Shown here: piece by piece, positions 45,531-54,649 of the stretch
Layout of the letters: each line of letters begins with the position of its first letter
Numbering within the stretch: position 1 is the stretch's first letter
Made by a program: the position numbers and the translations under genes
Notes under the pieces: model-generated
Databases searched by the model: none
What the model was told of the DNA's origin: nothing
Seen by the model: only the letters and a program-made list of their open reading frames with translations
Assembly (NCBI RefSeq): GCF_000389635.1
Contig: NC_021182.1
Coordinates: 3,699,925 to 3,763,924, forward strand
Direction of reading: 5' to 3'
From: Clostridium pasteurianum BC1
Lineage (GTDB): Bacteria > Bacillota > Clostridia > Clostridiales > Clostridiaceae
Length of the DNA stretch: 64,000 nt

Positions 45531-45714
45531 AAACAGTTCTGGATAATTGCTCTAAACTCAGTGAATAAGACTGCCATTAAATAAGATTTATTTATCCGAT
45601 AACTAGTAGCTGTAACACTCCACCTTCTAAAGGTGGAGATAACAGCCACACGTTCCTGGATAATTCATCTAAACTTAGTGGGAATACAAACTCCCACTAA
45701 GTAAGATTCATTGA
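45531..45714. repeat. Two diverged direct repeats with hairpins upstream of the ABC export genes
   Basis: A block of about 65 bases (GTTCTGGATAATTGCTCTAAA, then ACTCAGTG) at 45531-45593 recurs as CGTTCCTGGATAATTCATCT at 45647-45714. Between them is a CTCCACCTT/AAGGTGGAG hairpin (45618-45638), and the second copy contains a CTTAGTGGGA/TCCCACTAAG hairpin overlapping the end of the TetR gene. They may be IS200/IS605-type end relics or a duplicated terminator region. Confidence 0.5.
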
Positions 45715-46337
45715 TAAAAAGTATCTTTCAGAAGATCTAAATATAGCTCAAATTCTTCTACCAACGCATTGACATCAATATGTGATCTATAAGTTGGATC
45801 ACTTTTTATATGATCCAACTCCCGGTTACTGAAGCCCTGTGCAACCCAGAATATTATTTCCAAAACGCGTTTTATATCCATGCCGGCTTTAAATCTAGAT
45901 GTGTCGATATTATTAAACAACCTTTTATAGCTATCTTCTAAAACCCCCTTCGCTTGATTCTCAACCTCCTGCTTTATTTCCATGCTGTCATCTAAAGCTG
46001 AGGCTATAAGAAAGTCATATAGAACGGGGTGCTTTTGAACAAGTTGGATCTTTAGAGTGACGATCTGCCTCCACCTTTTTATGATATCAGTCTCATCATA
46101 ATTCATCTTGTTATAGAATTCATTTAAAAATACATCTTTAGAATAATCGTAGAGAAATAGGAATAATTTTTTTTTGTTACTAAAATAGTGGAAAAGCAGC
46201 CCTTTAGAAATATTAGCCTTTTTCACAATCTCATTTGTAGAAGCATTTTTATATCCCTTTTGTGCGAACTCCTCTAATGCAGCATTAATAATGATTTCCC
46301 GTTTCTCTGACTCAAGGTTCATAAACTTGGAAATCAA
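45708..46337 (-). CDS. TetR-family transcriptional regulator
   Basis: A 209-residue protein with an N-terminal TetR HTH (about 10-55; STNEIVKKANISKGLLFHYFSNKK) and a helical ligand domain. TTG start at 46337 is supported by AAGGAGGG at good spacing; the alternative ATG six codons on lacks one. Two palindromes directly upstream (46365 and 46398) look like its operators. It is encoded in line with the ABC export genes and probably represses itself and them. Confidence 0.9.
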   Translation of the reverse strand: MISKFMNLESEKREIIINAALEEFAQKGYKNASTNEIVKKANISKGLLFHYFSNKKKLFLFLYDYSKDVFLNEFYNKMNYDETDIIKRWRQIVTLKIQLVQKHPVLYDFLIASALDDSMEIKQEVENQAKGVLEDSYKRLFNNIDTSRFKAGMDIKRVLEIIFWVAQGFSNRELDHIKSDPTYRSHIDVNALVEEFELYLDLLKDTFYQ

Positions 46338-46364
46338 GCTATCTCCCTCCTTATGCTAGACTTT

Positions 46365-46414
46365 TTGACCATATTGGTCAATGTAATTATACCTCCATTG
46401 ACCACATGAGTCAA
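46365..46414. promoter_or_regulatory. Twin TetR operator palindromes
   Basis: TTGACCATATTGGTCAA (46365-46381) is a perfect 17-base palindrome, and TTGACCACATGAGTCAA (46398-46414) is the same with one mismatch per arm. Their centres are 33 bases apart, and both lie just upstream of the TetR gene. Binding by that TetR is inferred from position and form. Confidence 0.75.
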
Positions 46415-46483
46415 TATTCAATGTAAATAATTTTAGCATTAGAATTAAAGGCTATAAAGAAGCCAGATAAATGTCACTAAATA

Positions 46484-46556
46484 AGCAAGGAGATGGCTTA
46501 AAGCCATCTCCTATAAGCACTGTCACTGTAGTGTGGGCTTGCCCTAACTTACCATT
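46484..46556. repeat. Structured intergenic repeat, copy 2
   Basis: Hairpins GGAGATGGCT/AGCCATCTCC, CACTGTAGTG and GGGCTTGCCC occur in the same order and spacing as in the block at 4815-4886, followed by AACTTACCA. Base identity between the two is high (about four in five by eye). No transposase gene adjoins. It lies between the TetR gene and the TelA operon. Confidence 0.55.
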
Positions 46557-46631
46557 ATTTTCACTACAGTACTTTGTACCCATGTTTACATTTGTAATGT
46601 AAAAACCCTCAATCTATTTAATATTATTTTC

Positions 46632-47720
46632 CTATTTAACTGAAAGTAATTTTGCTTTTAACTCCTGTTCCATAGCTGCCATATCCTTTTCAGCCTGCAC
46701 TCTCTTATTTCTACCATCCTCCTGTATCTTAATCGTCTCTTCAATAGTAGAAATCAAATCAGCATTAACCTTCTTTAAAGTTTCTATTTCAACAATACCA
46801 CGTTCATTTTCCTTCTGAATTTCAATGGTACCTTGTTTCAGCATTTCAGAATTTTTAGTTAATATTTTATTCGTTGTATCAGTAACATTTTTTTGAATTT
46901 CAAGTGCTTTCTTTTGACGTAATAGCCCCATGGCAATTACTATCTGATTCTTCCATAGTGGAATTGTATTTACAATTGAGCTTTGAATTTTTTCAGTTAA
47001 TGCTTCATCTGATCCCTGAATAAGTCTTATTTGTGGAGCATTTTGCACAGCTATCATTTTTGTCCTTTTTAAATCATCCAGCTTTCTTTCAAATCTAACG
47101 ACCCTCTGCTGCATATCATTATATTCCTGCGAATCCATAGGATCATTAGTTGTTTCTGCTTTTTCCTTCAAATTAGGCAGATCCTTTTCTTTTACTTCTT
47201 TTAATTTTAATTCCCCTGCAAGTATTAAAAACTCAAGATTTTTAATATACACAATATTTTTCTCATAAAGGGTATCAAACATTTTAATATCCCTCATGAG
47301 ATTCACTTGAGCTTTATCCAGCTCGTCAACTATCTTATCTATTTCTACAGTTAATCTTTCATATTTTGCCATGAACTTTTTAGCATTACTAACTAGATTG
47401 TTAAACAATGGTATACGTGATAAGAACCCGCTATTTGATCCTATACTATCCACATTGACATCTTTAACTTTCAGCATTAGATTAGTGAGCATATCCCCTA
47501 CATATCCGGCTTCTTTAGATCTTATGCTGCCCAATGCTGAATCTGCAAAAGATGTCAGGTTGGACTGAGCTGCTACTCCATAAGATAAAATTCCTTGAGT
47601 ATTTCTAATATCAATTTTTGATTGAATATCTTCAATCTGCTTTTTTTGATCCTCTGTTAGACTCCGCACCTGATTATCCAAATTTATAATATTATTATTT
47701 GCTGTTGGTCTTATCTCCAT
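46632..47720 (-). CDS. TelA-family (toxic anion resistance) protein
   Basis: A 362-residue, mostly helical protein of the TelA/YceH family (LFNNLVSNAKKFMAKYERL, MRDIKMFDTLYEKN, GSDEALTEKIQSSIVNTIPLWKNQIV) with long coiled-coil stretches in the last 100 residues. Named from plasmid tellurite resistance, but the molecular role is unknown; relatives occur with stress and envelope genes. Start at 47720 follows GGAGGGG. Last gene of a VWA, XpaC, binding-protein-like, TelA operon. Confidence 0.88.
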   Translation of the reverse strand: MEIRPTANNNIINLDNQVRSLTEDQKKQIEDIQSKIDIRNTQGILSYGVAAQSNLTSFADSALGSIRSKEAGYVGDMLTNLMLKVKDVNVDSIGSNSGFLSRIPLFNNLVSNAKKFMAKYERLTVEIDKIVDELDKAQVNLMRDIKMFDTLYEKNIVYIKNLEFLILAGELKLKEVKEKDLPNLKEKAETTNDPMDSQEYNDMQQRVVRFERKLDDLKRTKMIAVQNAPQIRLIQGSDEALTEKIQSSIVNTIPLWKNQIVIAMGLLRQKKALEIQKNVTDTTNKILTKNSEMLKQGTIEIQKENERGIVEIETLKKVNADLISTIEETIKIQEDGRNKRVQAEKDMAAMEQELKAKLLSVK

Positions 47721-47795
47721 AATTTTCCCCTCCAAATTTATACATATTCAAACAAATAACTAGTTAGTATGCTAGTATATTCATTTACACATATC

Positions 47796-48893
47796 TTATT
47801 TTAAATTGTTAATAATCTTCTCCATTACACTTGGCTTTGGCATTGGAATAACTTGATCAATACTTGAAGCTATACCACTAATTTTTAAGCTTTTAGAGTC
47901 GTTCTGCACAGCATTGATTCCTGTTCTAAATCCATGTTTCTGCCAAGCAATATTCTGAATATCTTTATCCTCCAATGCAGTTATTAGCCGTGATCCCTTG
48001 TCATTAAGGGCTAAAAGCGGATGGTTGGCCCATACTGTAGGCGTTGGATAAATAATTTTTACTTTATCCTTTACCTGGTTCCATACAGCTGGGTTTTGCT
48101 GTGAATATTCAATTATCTGATTTTCATATCCAACTATAATAGGATTTGCGCCTTCACCGGTTTTTAGATATTGATCAAAGATATCAGATGAAGTTGAAGG
48201 CATATAACCTAATTTACTAATTATATTTTTCAACTGGGGCATTACTGTATCTACGGTGTTGTCGTCCACTACACTGCCATTGTTTAACATGTTGGCTAAT
48301 AACCCCGCAAACATATTTCCAGAGTTAGATTTAGTGGGATCAGTAGAAGCAATACTAACTTTCCCATATAAATTAGGTAAGCCTATGTCGCTCCATTTTT
48401 TATTTTCCTGTATGAGATTCAGTATTTTATGCATGTCAGCAACATAATAGGAATCACTAACTTTTTGCACAACACCCTGTTTTATGAGGGCATCAGTTAC
48501 ATCATTCCATGAATAAAAAACTAAAGGTGAGTTAAACATACTTTCACTTTTGACAAGCTGCTTTCCCTTGGAGGCCTTAAATATTTCAAGTTCATTTTCA
48601 CTGGATGGAAAGAGATAGTCATATTTGGAGGTATCACCTGTTACCATATCAACAGAGCCAGATTTATTATAGTGAACTGACAATGCATACTTGCTGCTTA
48701 AAATTTTCTGTATATCTGTATCATCGAATAATCCTTGCTTTTCTCCACCTATTAGTCCTGTAACTGCAATATTATCTTTAGAGACCACATTTGATTTTGT
48801 TTTTTTAGCTGTAGTATTCATGTAATTAAATATAAATGCAGAACATATTATAAGAACTAGAATGGAGACTCCTATAATTTTACTTTTCATCAT
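47796..48893 (-). CDS. Membrane-anchored solute-binding-protein-like protein
   Basis: About 365 residues with a single N-terminal membrane segment (about 5-25) and no lipobox Cys. The rest resembles type 2 periplasmic-binding folds (NIAVTGLIGGEKQGLF, YDYLFPSSENELEIF, SSDIFDQYLKTGEGANPIIVGYE). It looks related to the N-terminal half of the VWA protein encoded at 49574. It overlaps the XpaC-like gene by 14 bases. No transporter genes accompany it, so a sensing or scaffold role is more likely than uptake (inference). Confidence 0.72.
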   Translation of the reverse strand: MMKSKIIGVSILVLIICSAFIFNYMNTTAKKTKSNVVSKDNIAVTGLIGGEKQGLFDDTDIQKILSSKYALSVHYNKSGSVDMVTGDTSKYDYLFPSSENELEIFKASKGKQLVKSESMFNSPLVFYSWNDVTDALIKQGVVQKVSDSYYVADMHKILNLIQENKKWSDIGLPNLYGKVSIASTDPTKSNSGNMFAGLLANMLNNGSVVDDNTVDTVMPQLKNIISKLGYMPSTSSDIFDQYLKTGEGANPIIVGYENQIIEYSQQNPAVWNQVKDKVKIIYPTPTVWANHPLLALNDKGSRLITALEDKDIQNIAWQKHGFRTGINAVQNDSKSLKISGIASSIDQVIPMPKPSVMEKIINNLK

Positions 48894-49500
48894 CAAATCC
48901 CTCCGATTTCATAATATCTTTAAATAGCTCAATTTCTGTATCAAGTGCATCCATATCATTTGAAAGGAGTTTTTCCTGTTGTTCTGTAAAGGCTTTTTTT
49001 ACTGTATCCAGCAGTTCTTCAACCTTTGAAAGAGAATGAGTAATTTCCGCTGAATCTACTTCTTGATTATATATAGAAATATATTTTTTAAGAATATTTA
49101 TCATGGCATCAAGATAATAATTTAAAAATCTTCTGATATTACTTACCCTTTTAGGGTTTTCTTTAAGATATTGGAATATTTTATCTGCAATAGTACAAAT
49201 TTCATCAATTTTATTTTTAATGCTTACTTTCTTAATTTGTTTTGATAACCTTTTTATTTCAGTTACCTTTGAATAGCCTTCATCTATAGTATTTTTAAGC
49301 TGTTCAATTAATGCACCATTGGCACCACTCATTTCTACTCCATACAAGGTTGGCCTGGCAGCTATAAGTGTAATACCTATATATGCGGCAACCCCTACTG
49401 CTATTGATATTACAAGGGATACATGAATAATTATATAAAAGATAATAAAAATTATTCCACCGGAAAGACCTGCAACTATTTCCTTTAATGTTTTACTCAC
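48880..49500 (-). CDS. XpaC-like membrane protein
   Basis: A 206-residue protein with two N-terminal helices (about 10-48), then a cytoplasmic helical region (ANGALIEQLKNTIDEGYSKV; KRVSNIRRFLNYYLDAMINIL). It matches the family annotated as 5-bromo-4-chloroindolyl phosphate hydrolysis protein XpaC, often encoded beside TelA. Its true activity is unknown. GTG start with AGGAGG upstream. Confidence 0.8.
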   Translation of the reverse strand: MSKTLKEIVAGLSGGIIFIIFYIIIHVSLVISIAVGVAAYIGITLIAARPTLYGVEMSGANGALIEQLKNTIDEGYSKVTEIKRLSKQIKKVSIKNKIDEICTIADKIFQYLKENPKRVSNIRRFLNYYLDAMINILKKYISIYNQEVDSAEITHSLSKVEELLDTVKKAFTEQQEKLLSNDMDALDTEIELFKDIMKSEGFDDEK

Positions 49501-49573
49501 AACAATTTCCTCCTATATTAGGCATATTCAAAATAGGCTAGCATACTGACTATTTAATTTATTTTCTTATGCC

Positions 49574-51193
49574 TTAGTTATATCCTCTTGCCTGCTTAAA
49601 AGCATTAATTAAATCTGATTTACCATCAAAAACTGTTCCTCTTGTAAGATTACTTATATCCTTTAATTGTGCAGAATCTGCATCACCAAAGGTTATGGAA
49701 AATACAGGTATATCCTTGTTTTTGTCTTTTAATAATTGTTTCAAATCTTCTATATTTTTACCTGTATTTGATTGTCCATCAGTCATAAGTATTATTGAAG
49801 GTATATAGTTACTTAAATCCACGCCATTAAGTTCTTTTAACCCTTGAATTACCGGACTATATATATCAGTGCCTCCACCAGGCTGCAGATTATTAATATT
49901 AGATATCAGATTTTGGATTTGCAGATTATTATTTCCGTCAGCTTTCCATTCACTAATCACTTTACTATTAAAGGGCATAACAACCACTTTATCTTGAGCT
50001 GTTAACTGCAACATATATTGTTTTGCTTTATCTGAATTCAGCAAGGTGTTCATGGCCTGCTTTACTCCGGAATTTCCGCCATTAGATTCCATACTCCCTG
50101 AATAATCAATGCAAAATACCATGTAAGAGGGCTTTCTAAATTCTGATTGATATAAATTTAATGCCTCCTGAATAACATCAGGAGATGGATACTTTATTGG
50201 TGAAATTGCTTTTTCAGCATCTATCCCCCAATCGGGATTAAATACTGACTTATCAGGATTTTGCACAGTACCGCCAATTCCAGTCCTTCTTCCAAGTGCT
50301 AAAATTTTCTGCTGTGTAGGTTGTGATAAAAGAAATGCCTGTAACTTTTTAAATATATTTTCTTTATTAGAATCGCCTTTATCTATATAACCAAGGGGAC
50401 TGTCTGCTATAGTTAACCCATCATAAGGATATACTGCATAAAGAGGCTCCTTGCCATCTTTTATAAGCTGTTTATTTGTATCAATTATTACTGACTCATA
50501 ATTAACCATTGCTTCATAATTTCCACTTAAAAATAGATCCTTAAGCCAATCAGAACTTCCGGAAGAACGGTTAACCCCAGAAAGAAGTTTTTTTATGTTA
50601 TCTTTTAAATCTGGCTTTTGTAAATCACTCAAGGTTATATTATCCGGATTACCAAGAAATGAATATAAAAATCCTATATATGCACTGGCACCACTATTTG
50701 ATTGAGAGGCTGATGTCATCATGAATTGTAATTTACCCTGTTCCGTTGCATTTAAAATATCTTTAACACTAACATTTTTCCCTACAAAACCAAGCTCCTG
50801 TGCTTTGCTCTTCTTAATTCCAAATACCACAGGTGAGGTCATTATTGATTCGTTATATTTTACTCTATGTTTTTCATCACCCATAGATATCCATATGCTA
50901 TTTGCAGGCCATACAGCATCTTCTGCAATATTGTCCTGCTTAAGTGCAAGCATTATATCAACTGATCCCTTATAATGCATTTCTATATTGACTCCATTCT
51001 TTTTTGCAAAATCCTGAATGATTGGATCAAGTGTTTTATTTTCTGAAGCGGATAAAATTGTCAGTGTATTTTTTAATTCAGAAGTACCTTTTCTGTTAGT
51101 TGATGAATCACTCTGAATACATCCAGTGAACAGACTTATAATTAATATAAATAATGTACCTGTAGAAAATAAGAATTTTAAATATCTTTTCAT
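49574..51193 (-). CDS. VWA-domain lipoprotein with solute-binding-like N-terminal domain
   Basis: About 539 residues: lipoprotein signal (lipobox SLFTGC near residue 24), a type 2 binding-protein-like domain (about 35-330; TLTILSASENKTLDPII, SNSGASAYIGFLYS), then a von Willebrand factor A domain (about 350-535). The VWA metal site is intact (FCIDYSGSMESN; a Thr in GGGTDIY; ILMTDGQSNTG). It is exported and anchored. GGAGGAG precedes the ATG at 51193. First gene of the TelA operon, probably a surface metal-dependent adhesion or assembly protein. Confidence 0.85.
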   Translation of the reverse strand: MKRYLKFLFSTGTLFILIISLFTGCIQSDSSTNRKGTSELKNTLTILSASENKTLDPIIQDFAKKNGVNIEMHYKGSVDIMLALKQDNIAEDAVWPANSIWISMGDEKHRVKYNESIMTSPVVFGIKKSKAQELGFVGKNVSVKDILNATEQGKLQFMMTSASQSNSGASAYIGFLYSFLGNPDNITLSDLQKPDLKDNIKKLLSGVNRSSGSSDWLKDLFLSGNYEAMVNYESVIIDTNKQLIKDGKEPLYAVYPYDGLTIADSPLGYIDKGDSNKENIFKKLQAFLLSQPTQQKILALGRRTGIGGTVQNPDKSVFNPDWGIDAEKAISPIKYPSPDVIQEALNLYQSEFRKPSYMVFCIDYSGSMESNGGNSGVKQAMNTLLNSDKAKQYMLQLTAQDKVVVMPFNSKVISEWKADGNNNLQIQNLISNINNLQPGGGTDIYSPVIQGLKELNGVDLSNYIPSIILMTDGQSNTGKNIEDLKQLLKDKNKDIPVFSITFGDADSAQLKDISNLTRGTVFDGKSDLINAFKQARGYN

Positions 51194-51292
51194 ATTCTTC
51201 TCCTCCGATTTTATCAATTTAATATACCCTTAAAGACTTAGAAGTAAAAAGTACTATATTATTTTTCAGCTTATATTGTAACATAAATTTTA

Positions 51293-51520
51293 CTATATAA
51301 ATATCTTATTATAAAGGCTTTTATTTAACATTTGGAGGTCAGAATATGAACTACGAAATAAAGATATGATAGCCTTATTTATCTTAAGAGAATTACTATC
51401 CAATAGGAACCACCACCTAAAAAGGAATACATCCTGCTTTATCCAATTATCAATATGAATAGAAGTCAAGTATCGTTGGATTTCTACAGATTTAGGTATT
51501 TCTGAAACTGCAAAAAACAT
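51293..51520 (-). pseudogene. CBO0543-like membrane protein, truncated N-terminal fragment
   Basis: A good start (AAGGAG, then ATG at 51520) opens a 75-codon frame. The first 40 residues (VEIQRYLTSIHIDNWIKQDV, then FRWWFLL) resemble the N terminus of the CBO0543 family of small membrane proteins. The remaining residues look unrelated, suggesting truncation by a deletion or fusion. Family assignment is from memory of the motif and moderate at best. Confidence 0.45.
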
Positions 51521-51588
51521 CTCTTCTCTCCTTTGAAATTTTAATAATCTTAGTATGTATAAAAAATGCTAAATATGCAAAATCCCAT

Positions 51589-51690
51589 CAGTTTGAAGTA
51601 AATTTAAGATTATCTATAGGTCTGGAAAAGGCTGAAGATTTAATTGCAGACCTTGACCAAGCTTTCTCATCAGTAAATTTAACAAAATAA
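51589..51690 (+). pseudogene. C-terminal remnant of a Cys/Met-metabolism PLP enzyme (MetY/MetB family)
   Basis: A plus-strand frame reads VNLRLSIGLEKAEDLIADLD and ends SSVNLTK with a stop at 51690. The RLSIGLE...DLIADLDQA block is the characteristic C terminus of O-acetylhomoserine sulfhydrylase and cystathionine gamma-synthase-type enzymes. Nothing of the other 350 or more residues is present upstream, so this is a relic. Confidence 0.75.
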
Positions 51691-51774
51691 GTTAAAAATT
51701 AACATAAATCTAATATTCTTTCTAATATAATATTTTATAATAAAAAGGAATATATTGTAGAGAGGATGAAATTT

Positions 51775-54561
51775 ATGAAGACAAATTTCAAAAATACATT
51801 TTTAAAAAGGTTAGCTATTATAATGATTGCATTAGTAGTAATTGTATGTAATTCTTTAACAGGTGGCTTAATTAAGGTTAAAGCAGATACTACACAAACG
51901 CTGCCAAATCATTTAATTATCAATCAGGTTTATGGCGCAGGTCCAAATGCAGATAGTTCAGTACCTGTGAGTAACAGTTTTATTGAACTATACAACCCAA
52001 CAAATAGTGATATTGATTTAAGTACAGGCTATACACTTTGGTATAGACATGGTAACTCCTTTAGCGGCATATCAAATTCAAACACACCGGATAACAACTG
52101 GTACAGTTTGAATTTGACAGGAAAAATTAAGGCGAAATCATCTTACTTAGTTAGCGGTACATCAGCCTTCACAACACTTGCATCAAAGACAAGTGACATA
52201 CCTTCAACTTTACACTTATTTTTCAAGACAGGTAATGCTTCCACAGACAGCGTTTATGCAGGCATACCATCCGTTACAGCTGACCAGAACTGGGATGTTA
52301 GAATGCATAATAAAGGTGTAGAAGCCCTATTACTTGATTCAAGCGGAAAATCCTCATATACTACAACAACTATGCCTATAAATCCTTTTAATATTGATGG
52401 AAAAGGTACGAAGGTTACCGGTTATGTAGACATGTTAGGCGTAGGCGGAAATGATAGTTATAACAGTTCAATCGACGGCTATGAAGGTTCTTATGTGTCA
52501 GTTCAATCAAAACAAAAATCTCTTAGAAGAATTAACTTTCAAGATACAGACAACAATGCACAAGATTTTGAAATTATACCTTACAATGCTGCATACATAG
52601 CAAACTGGGCAAAGCCACGTTCTACTGCAGACGGTGCTTGGAATGCAACGGCAAAACCTGTTCAACCAGATGATACTGCTTTTGGTACAATAGTACCTAC
52701 TGAAACTCCTTCCATATACCCATCAATCTTTTCTGAAGCAGATGCAGCTTTAATAGACTCAAAAAATCAACTGACTTCCACTACAGCTTTAACAGCTCAG
52801 TATAATACAAAAGCTACAGCTCCTTATTCACTAACAAATGCATTTGTTGCTGATGCTGCAACTACTCGTAATTTTACATGGGATGCACCACAGAGTGTAA
52901 CTAATGGTAAAGTTCAAATATCCACATCAAATATTTCTGTTAATAGTACCCTAAATGGTAAAGTTTACAAAAATACAATAGATTATTCAGGTTTTAAAGC
53001 GGGCATTCTAACTAATATCACAACAACAGTTCAACATACAACATCAAAGCTTTCAGATGCACCATTAAATGGTATTGGTATAAATAACTTTTCTGTCTTT
53101 CGTGGGAATGTAACAGGATTACAGTCTGGCACAACTTACTATTACAGAGTTGGAAATGACACTGATGGCTGGAGTCCTGTCTATACTTTTACAACAGAAT
53201 CAGCGGCAGTTGCAAACGGACAGGATTCTTTTATATTTCTTAATGTTTCTGATACCCAGGCTACAAATTTAGGTGATTATCAAGTTTGGCAAAAAGCTTT
53301 AGATAATTATCTTCCTTCTCTAAACCAGCCTTTAAGTTTTATTCTTCATACTGGTGATGAGTGTGATGGACTAAATAGAGAAGATGAATGGCGTGGTTTC
53401 TTTGGAACCCCTACCTATGATTCAACTGGTGCATTAAGTGGTGACTATAGATATCATTTTGGAAATAATGCATTTTTCCCTACTGTAGGTAATCATGAAC
53501 AGACAGGTCCAACAGATGCAGGAAATGCACTAAGCTTTACAGAACACTTTACTGTACCAAATAATGGACCAACAACTTCCACTGTAACACCAGGTACAGT
53601 ATATTCCTTTGATTATGGTAATGCTCACTTTGTTGTACTAAATACTCAAACTGATTTAGAAGCTCAAAAAGCATGGCTTGAAAAAGATTTAGCTGCTACA
53701 ACTAAAAAGTGGAAAATAGTTGCTTTACACAGAGGCTTATATGAATCACCAGGTGTAGACGACACATTAGTACAAACTTTTGGAAGTACTTTTGATAAAT
53801 ATGGAGTTGATCTTATTTTTCAGGGACATGACCATGTTTATATGAAATCTAAAGCTATGAGAAATGGTCAGGCTGATCCAAATGGCGTAGGAACAATTAG
53901 TGTAGAAACTGGAAGCTCTGGTGCTAAGCAAGATAGTGCTGGTGTACTGCAAGATTACCAGGAAATCAACAGTACAAATGGAGCACCTGCATTTAGTGCA
54001 ATTACAGTAGCTAAAGACAGCATTACAGTAGATACAAAATTAGTAGTTACAAATGCAGACAAAACCGTTTCTTTAAATAAGGTAAATACATTTTCTATTA
54101 CAGAACCAGAAACTCAGAAACTAGCAGATATTGTTACAACACAAATAACAGCACTTCCTGCAGAAATAACTCTTTCAAACAGTAATAGCGTTAAAGCTGC
54201 AAGAACTGCTTATGATGCACTATCATCAGCTGAACAAGCTCTAGTAACAAACTACAACACTTTGTTAGCAGCAGAAAGCACAATTAATAAGCTTAATTCT
54301 GCAAATACAACACCGCCACAAACAAGTGGTGGACAATCATCACAGACTCCAACAACATCAAATACAACAAATGCTGGACAATCAGCTCAAACCCCATCAG
54401 CGTCAGCTTCAACAAATAATGGACAATCAGTACAGACCTCAGCAACTCTTCCAAAGACAGGTTCATTAATTGATTTCCAAGTGATAATGACTGTAGGTAT
54501 TTTATTTGTAACTGTAGGAGTTGTTTTAATTTATATTAATAGAAAAAAAAGAGTAATTTAA
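51775..54561 (+). CDS. Cell-wall-anchored metallophosphoesterase with lamin-tail domain
   Basis: About 928 residues: signal peptide (about 1-40), lamin-tail/LTD domain (about 45-205; HLIINQVYGAGP, SFIELYNPTN), Fn3-like purple-acid-phosphatase N-terminal domain (about 365-470), calcineurin-like phosphoesterase (about 485-735) with metal motifs LHTGDECD, VGNHEQTG and FQGHDHVYM, a short helical repeat (about 790-835), a Gln/Ser/Thr-rich linker and a sortase signal LPKTG with C-terminal helix and basic tail. It probably releases phosphate from extracellular phosphoesters or nucleotides. Start at 51775 fits GAGAGG spacing; an ATG three codons earlier is possible. Confidence 0.9.
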   Translation: MKTNFKNTFLKRLAIIMIALVVIVCNSLTGGLIKVKADTTQTLPNHLIINQVYGAGPNADSSVPVSNSFIELYNPTNSDIDLSTGYTLWYRHGNSFSGISNSNTPDNNWYSLNLTGKIKAKSSYLVSGTSAFTTLASKTSDIPSTLHLFFKTGNASTDSVYAGIPSVTADQNWDVRMHNKGVEALLLDSSGKSSYTTTTMPINPFNIDGKGTKVTGYVDMLGVGGNDSYNSSIDGYEGSYVSVQSKQKSLRRINFQDTDNNAQDFEIIPYNAAYIANWAKPRSTADGAWNATAKPVQPDDTAFGTIVPTETPSIYPSIFSEADAALIDSKNQLTSTTALTAQYNTKATAPYSLTNAFVADAATTRNFTWDAPQSVTNGKVQISTSNISVNSTLNGKVYKNTIDYSGFKAGILTNITTTVQHTTSKLSDAPLNGIGINNFSVFRGNVTGLQSGTTYYYRVGNDTDGWSPVYTFTTESAAVANGQDSFIFLNVSDTQATNLGDYQVWQKALDNYLPSLNQPLSFILHTGDECDGLNREDEWRGFFGTPTYDSTGALSGDYRYHFGNNAFFPTVGNHEQTGPTDAGNALSFTEHFTVPNNGPTTSTVTPGTVYSFDYGNAHFVVLNTQTDLEAQKAWLEKDLAATTKKWKIVALHRGLYESPGVDDTLVQTFGSTFDKYGVDLIFQGHDHVYMKSKAMRNGQADPNGVGTISVETGSSGAKQDSAGVLQDYQEINSTNGAPAFSAITVAKDSITVDTKLVVTNADKTVSLNKVNTFSITEPETQKLADIVTTQITALPAEITLSNSNSVKAARTAYDALSSAEQALVTNYNTLLAAESTINKLNSANTTPPQTSGGQSSQTPTTSNTTNAGQSAQTPSASASTNNGQSVQTSATLPKTGSLIDFQVIMTVGILFVTVGVVLIYINRKKRVI

Positions 54562-54589
54562 AAATAATAACTCATATATAAACATTAGA

Positions 54590-54637
54590 AATAGACTAAC
54601 TAAAAGTATAAGTTTCACTTTTAGTTAGTCTATTTTT
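54590..54637 (+). terminator. Strong intrinsic terminator of the surface phosphoesterase gene
   Basis: AATAGACTAACTAAAAGT pairs with ACTTTTAGTTAGTCTATT and is followed by TTTTTT. It lies 29 bases after the stop. Confidence 0.92.
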
Positions 54638-54649
54638 TGCATGAGAGAC

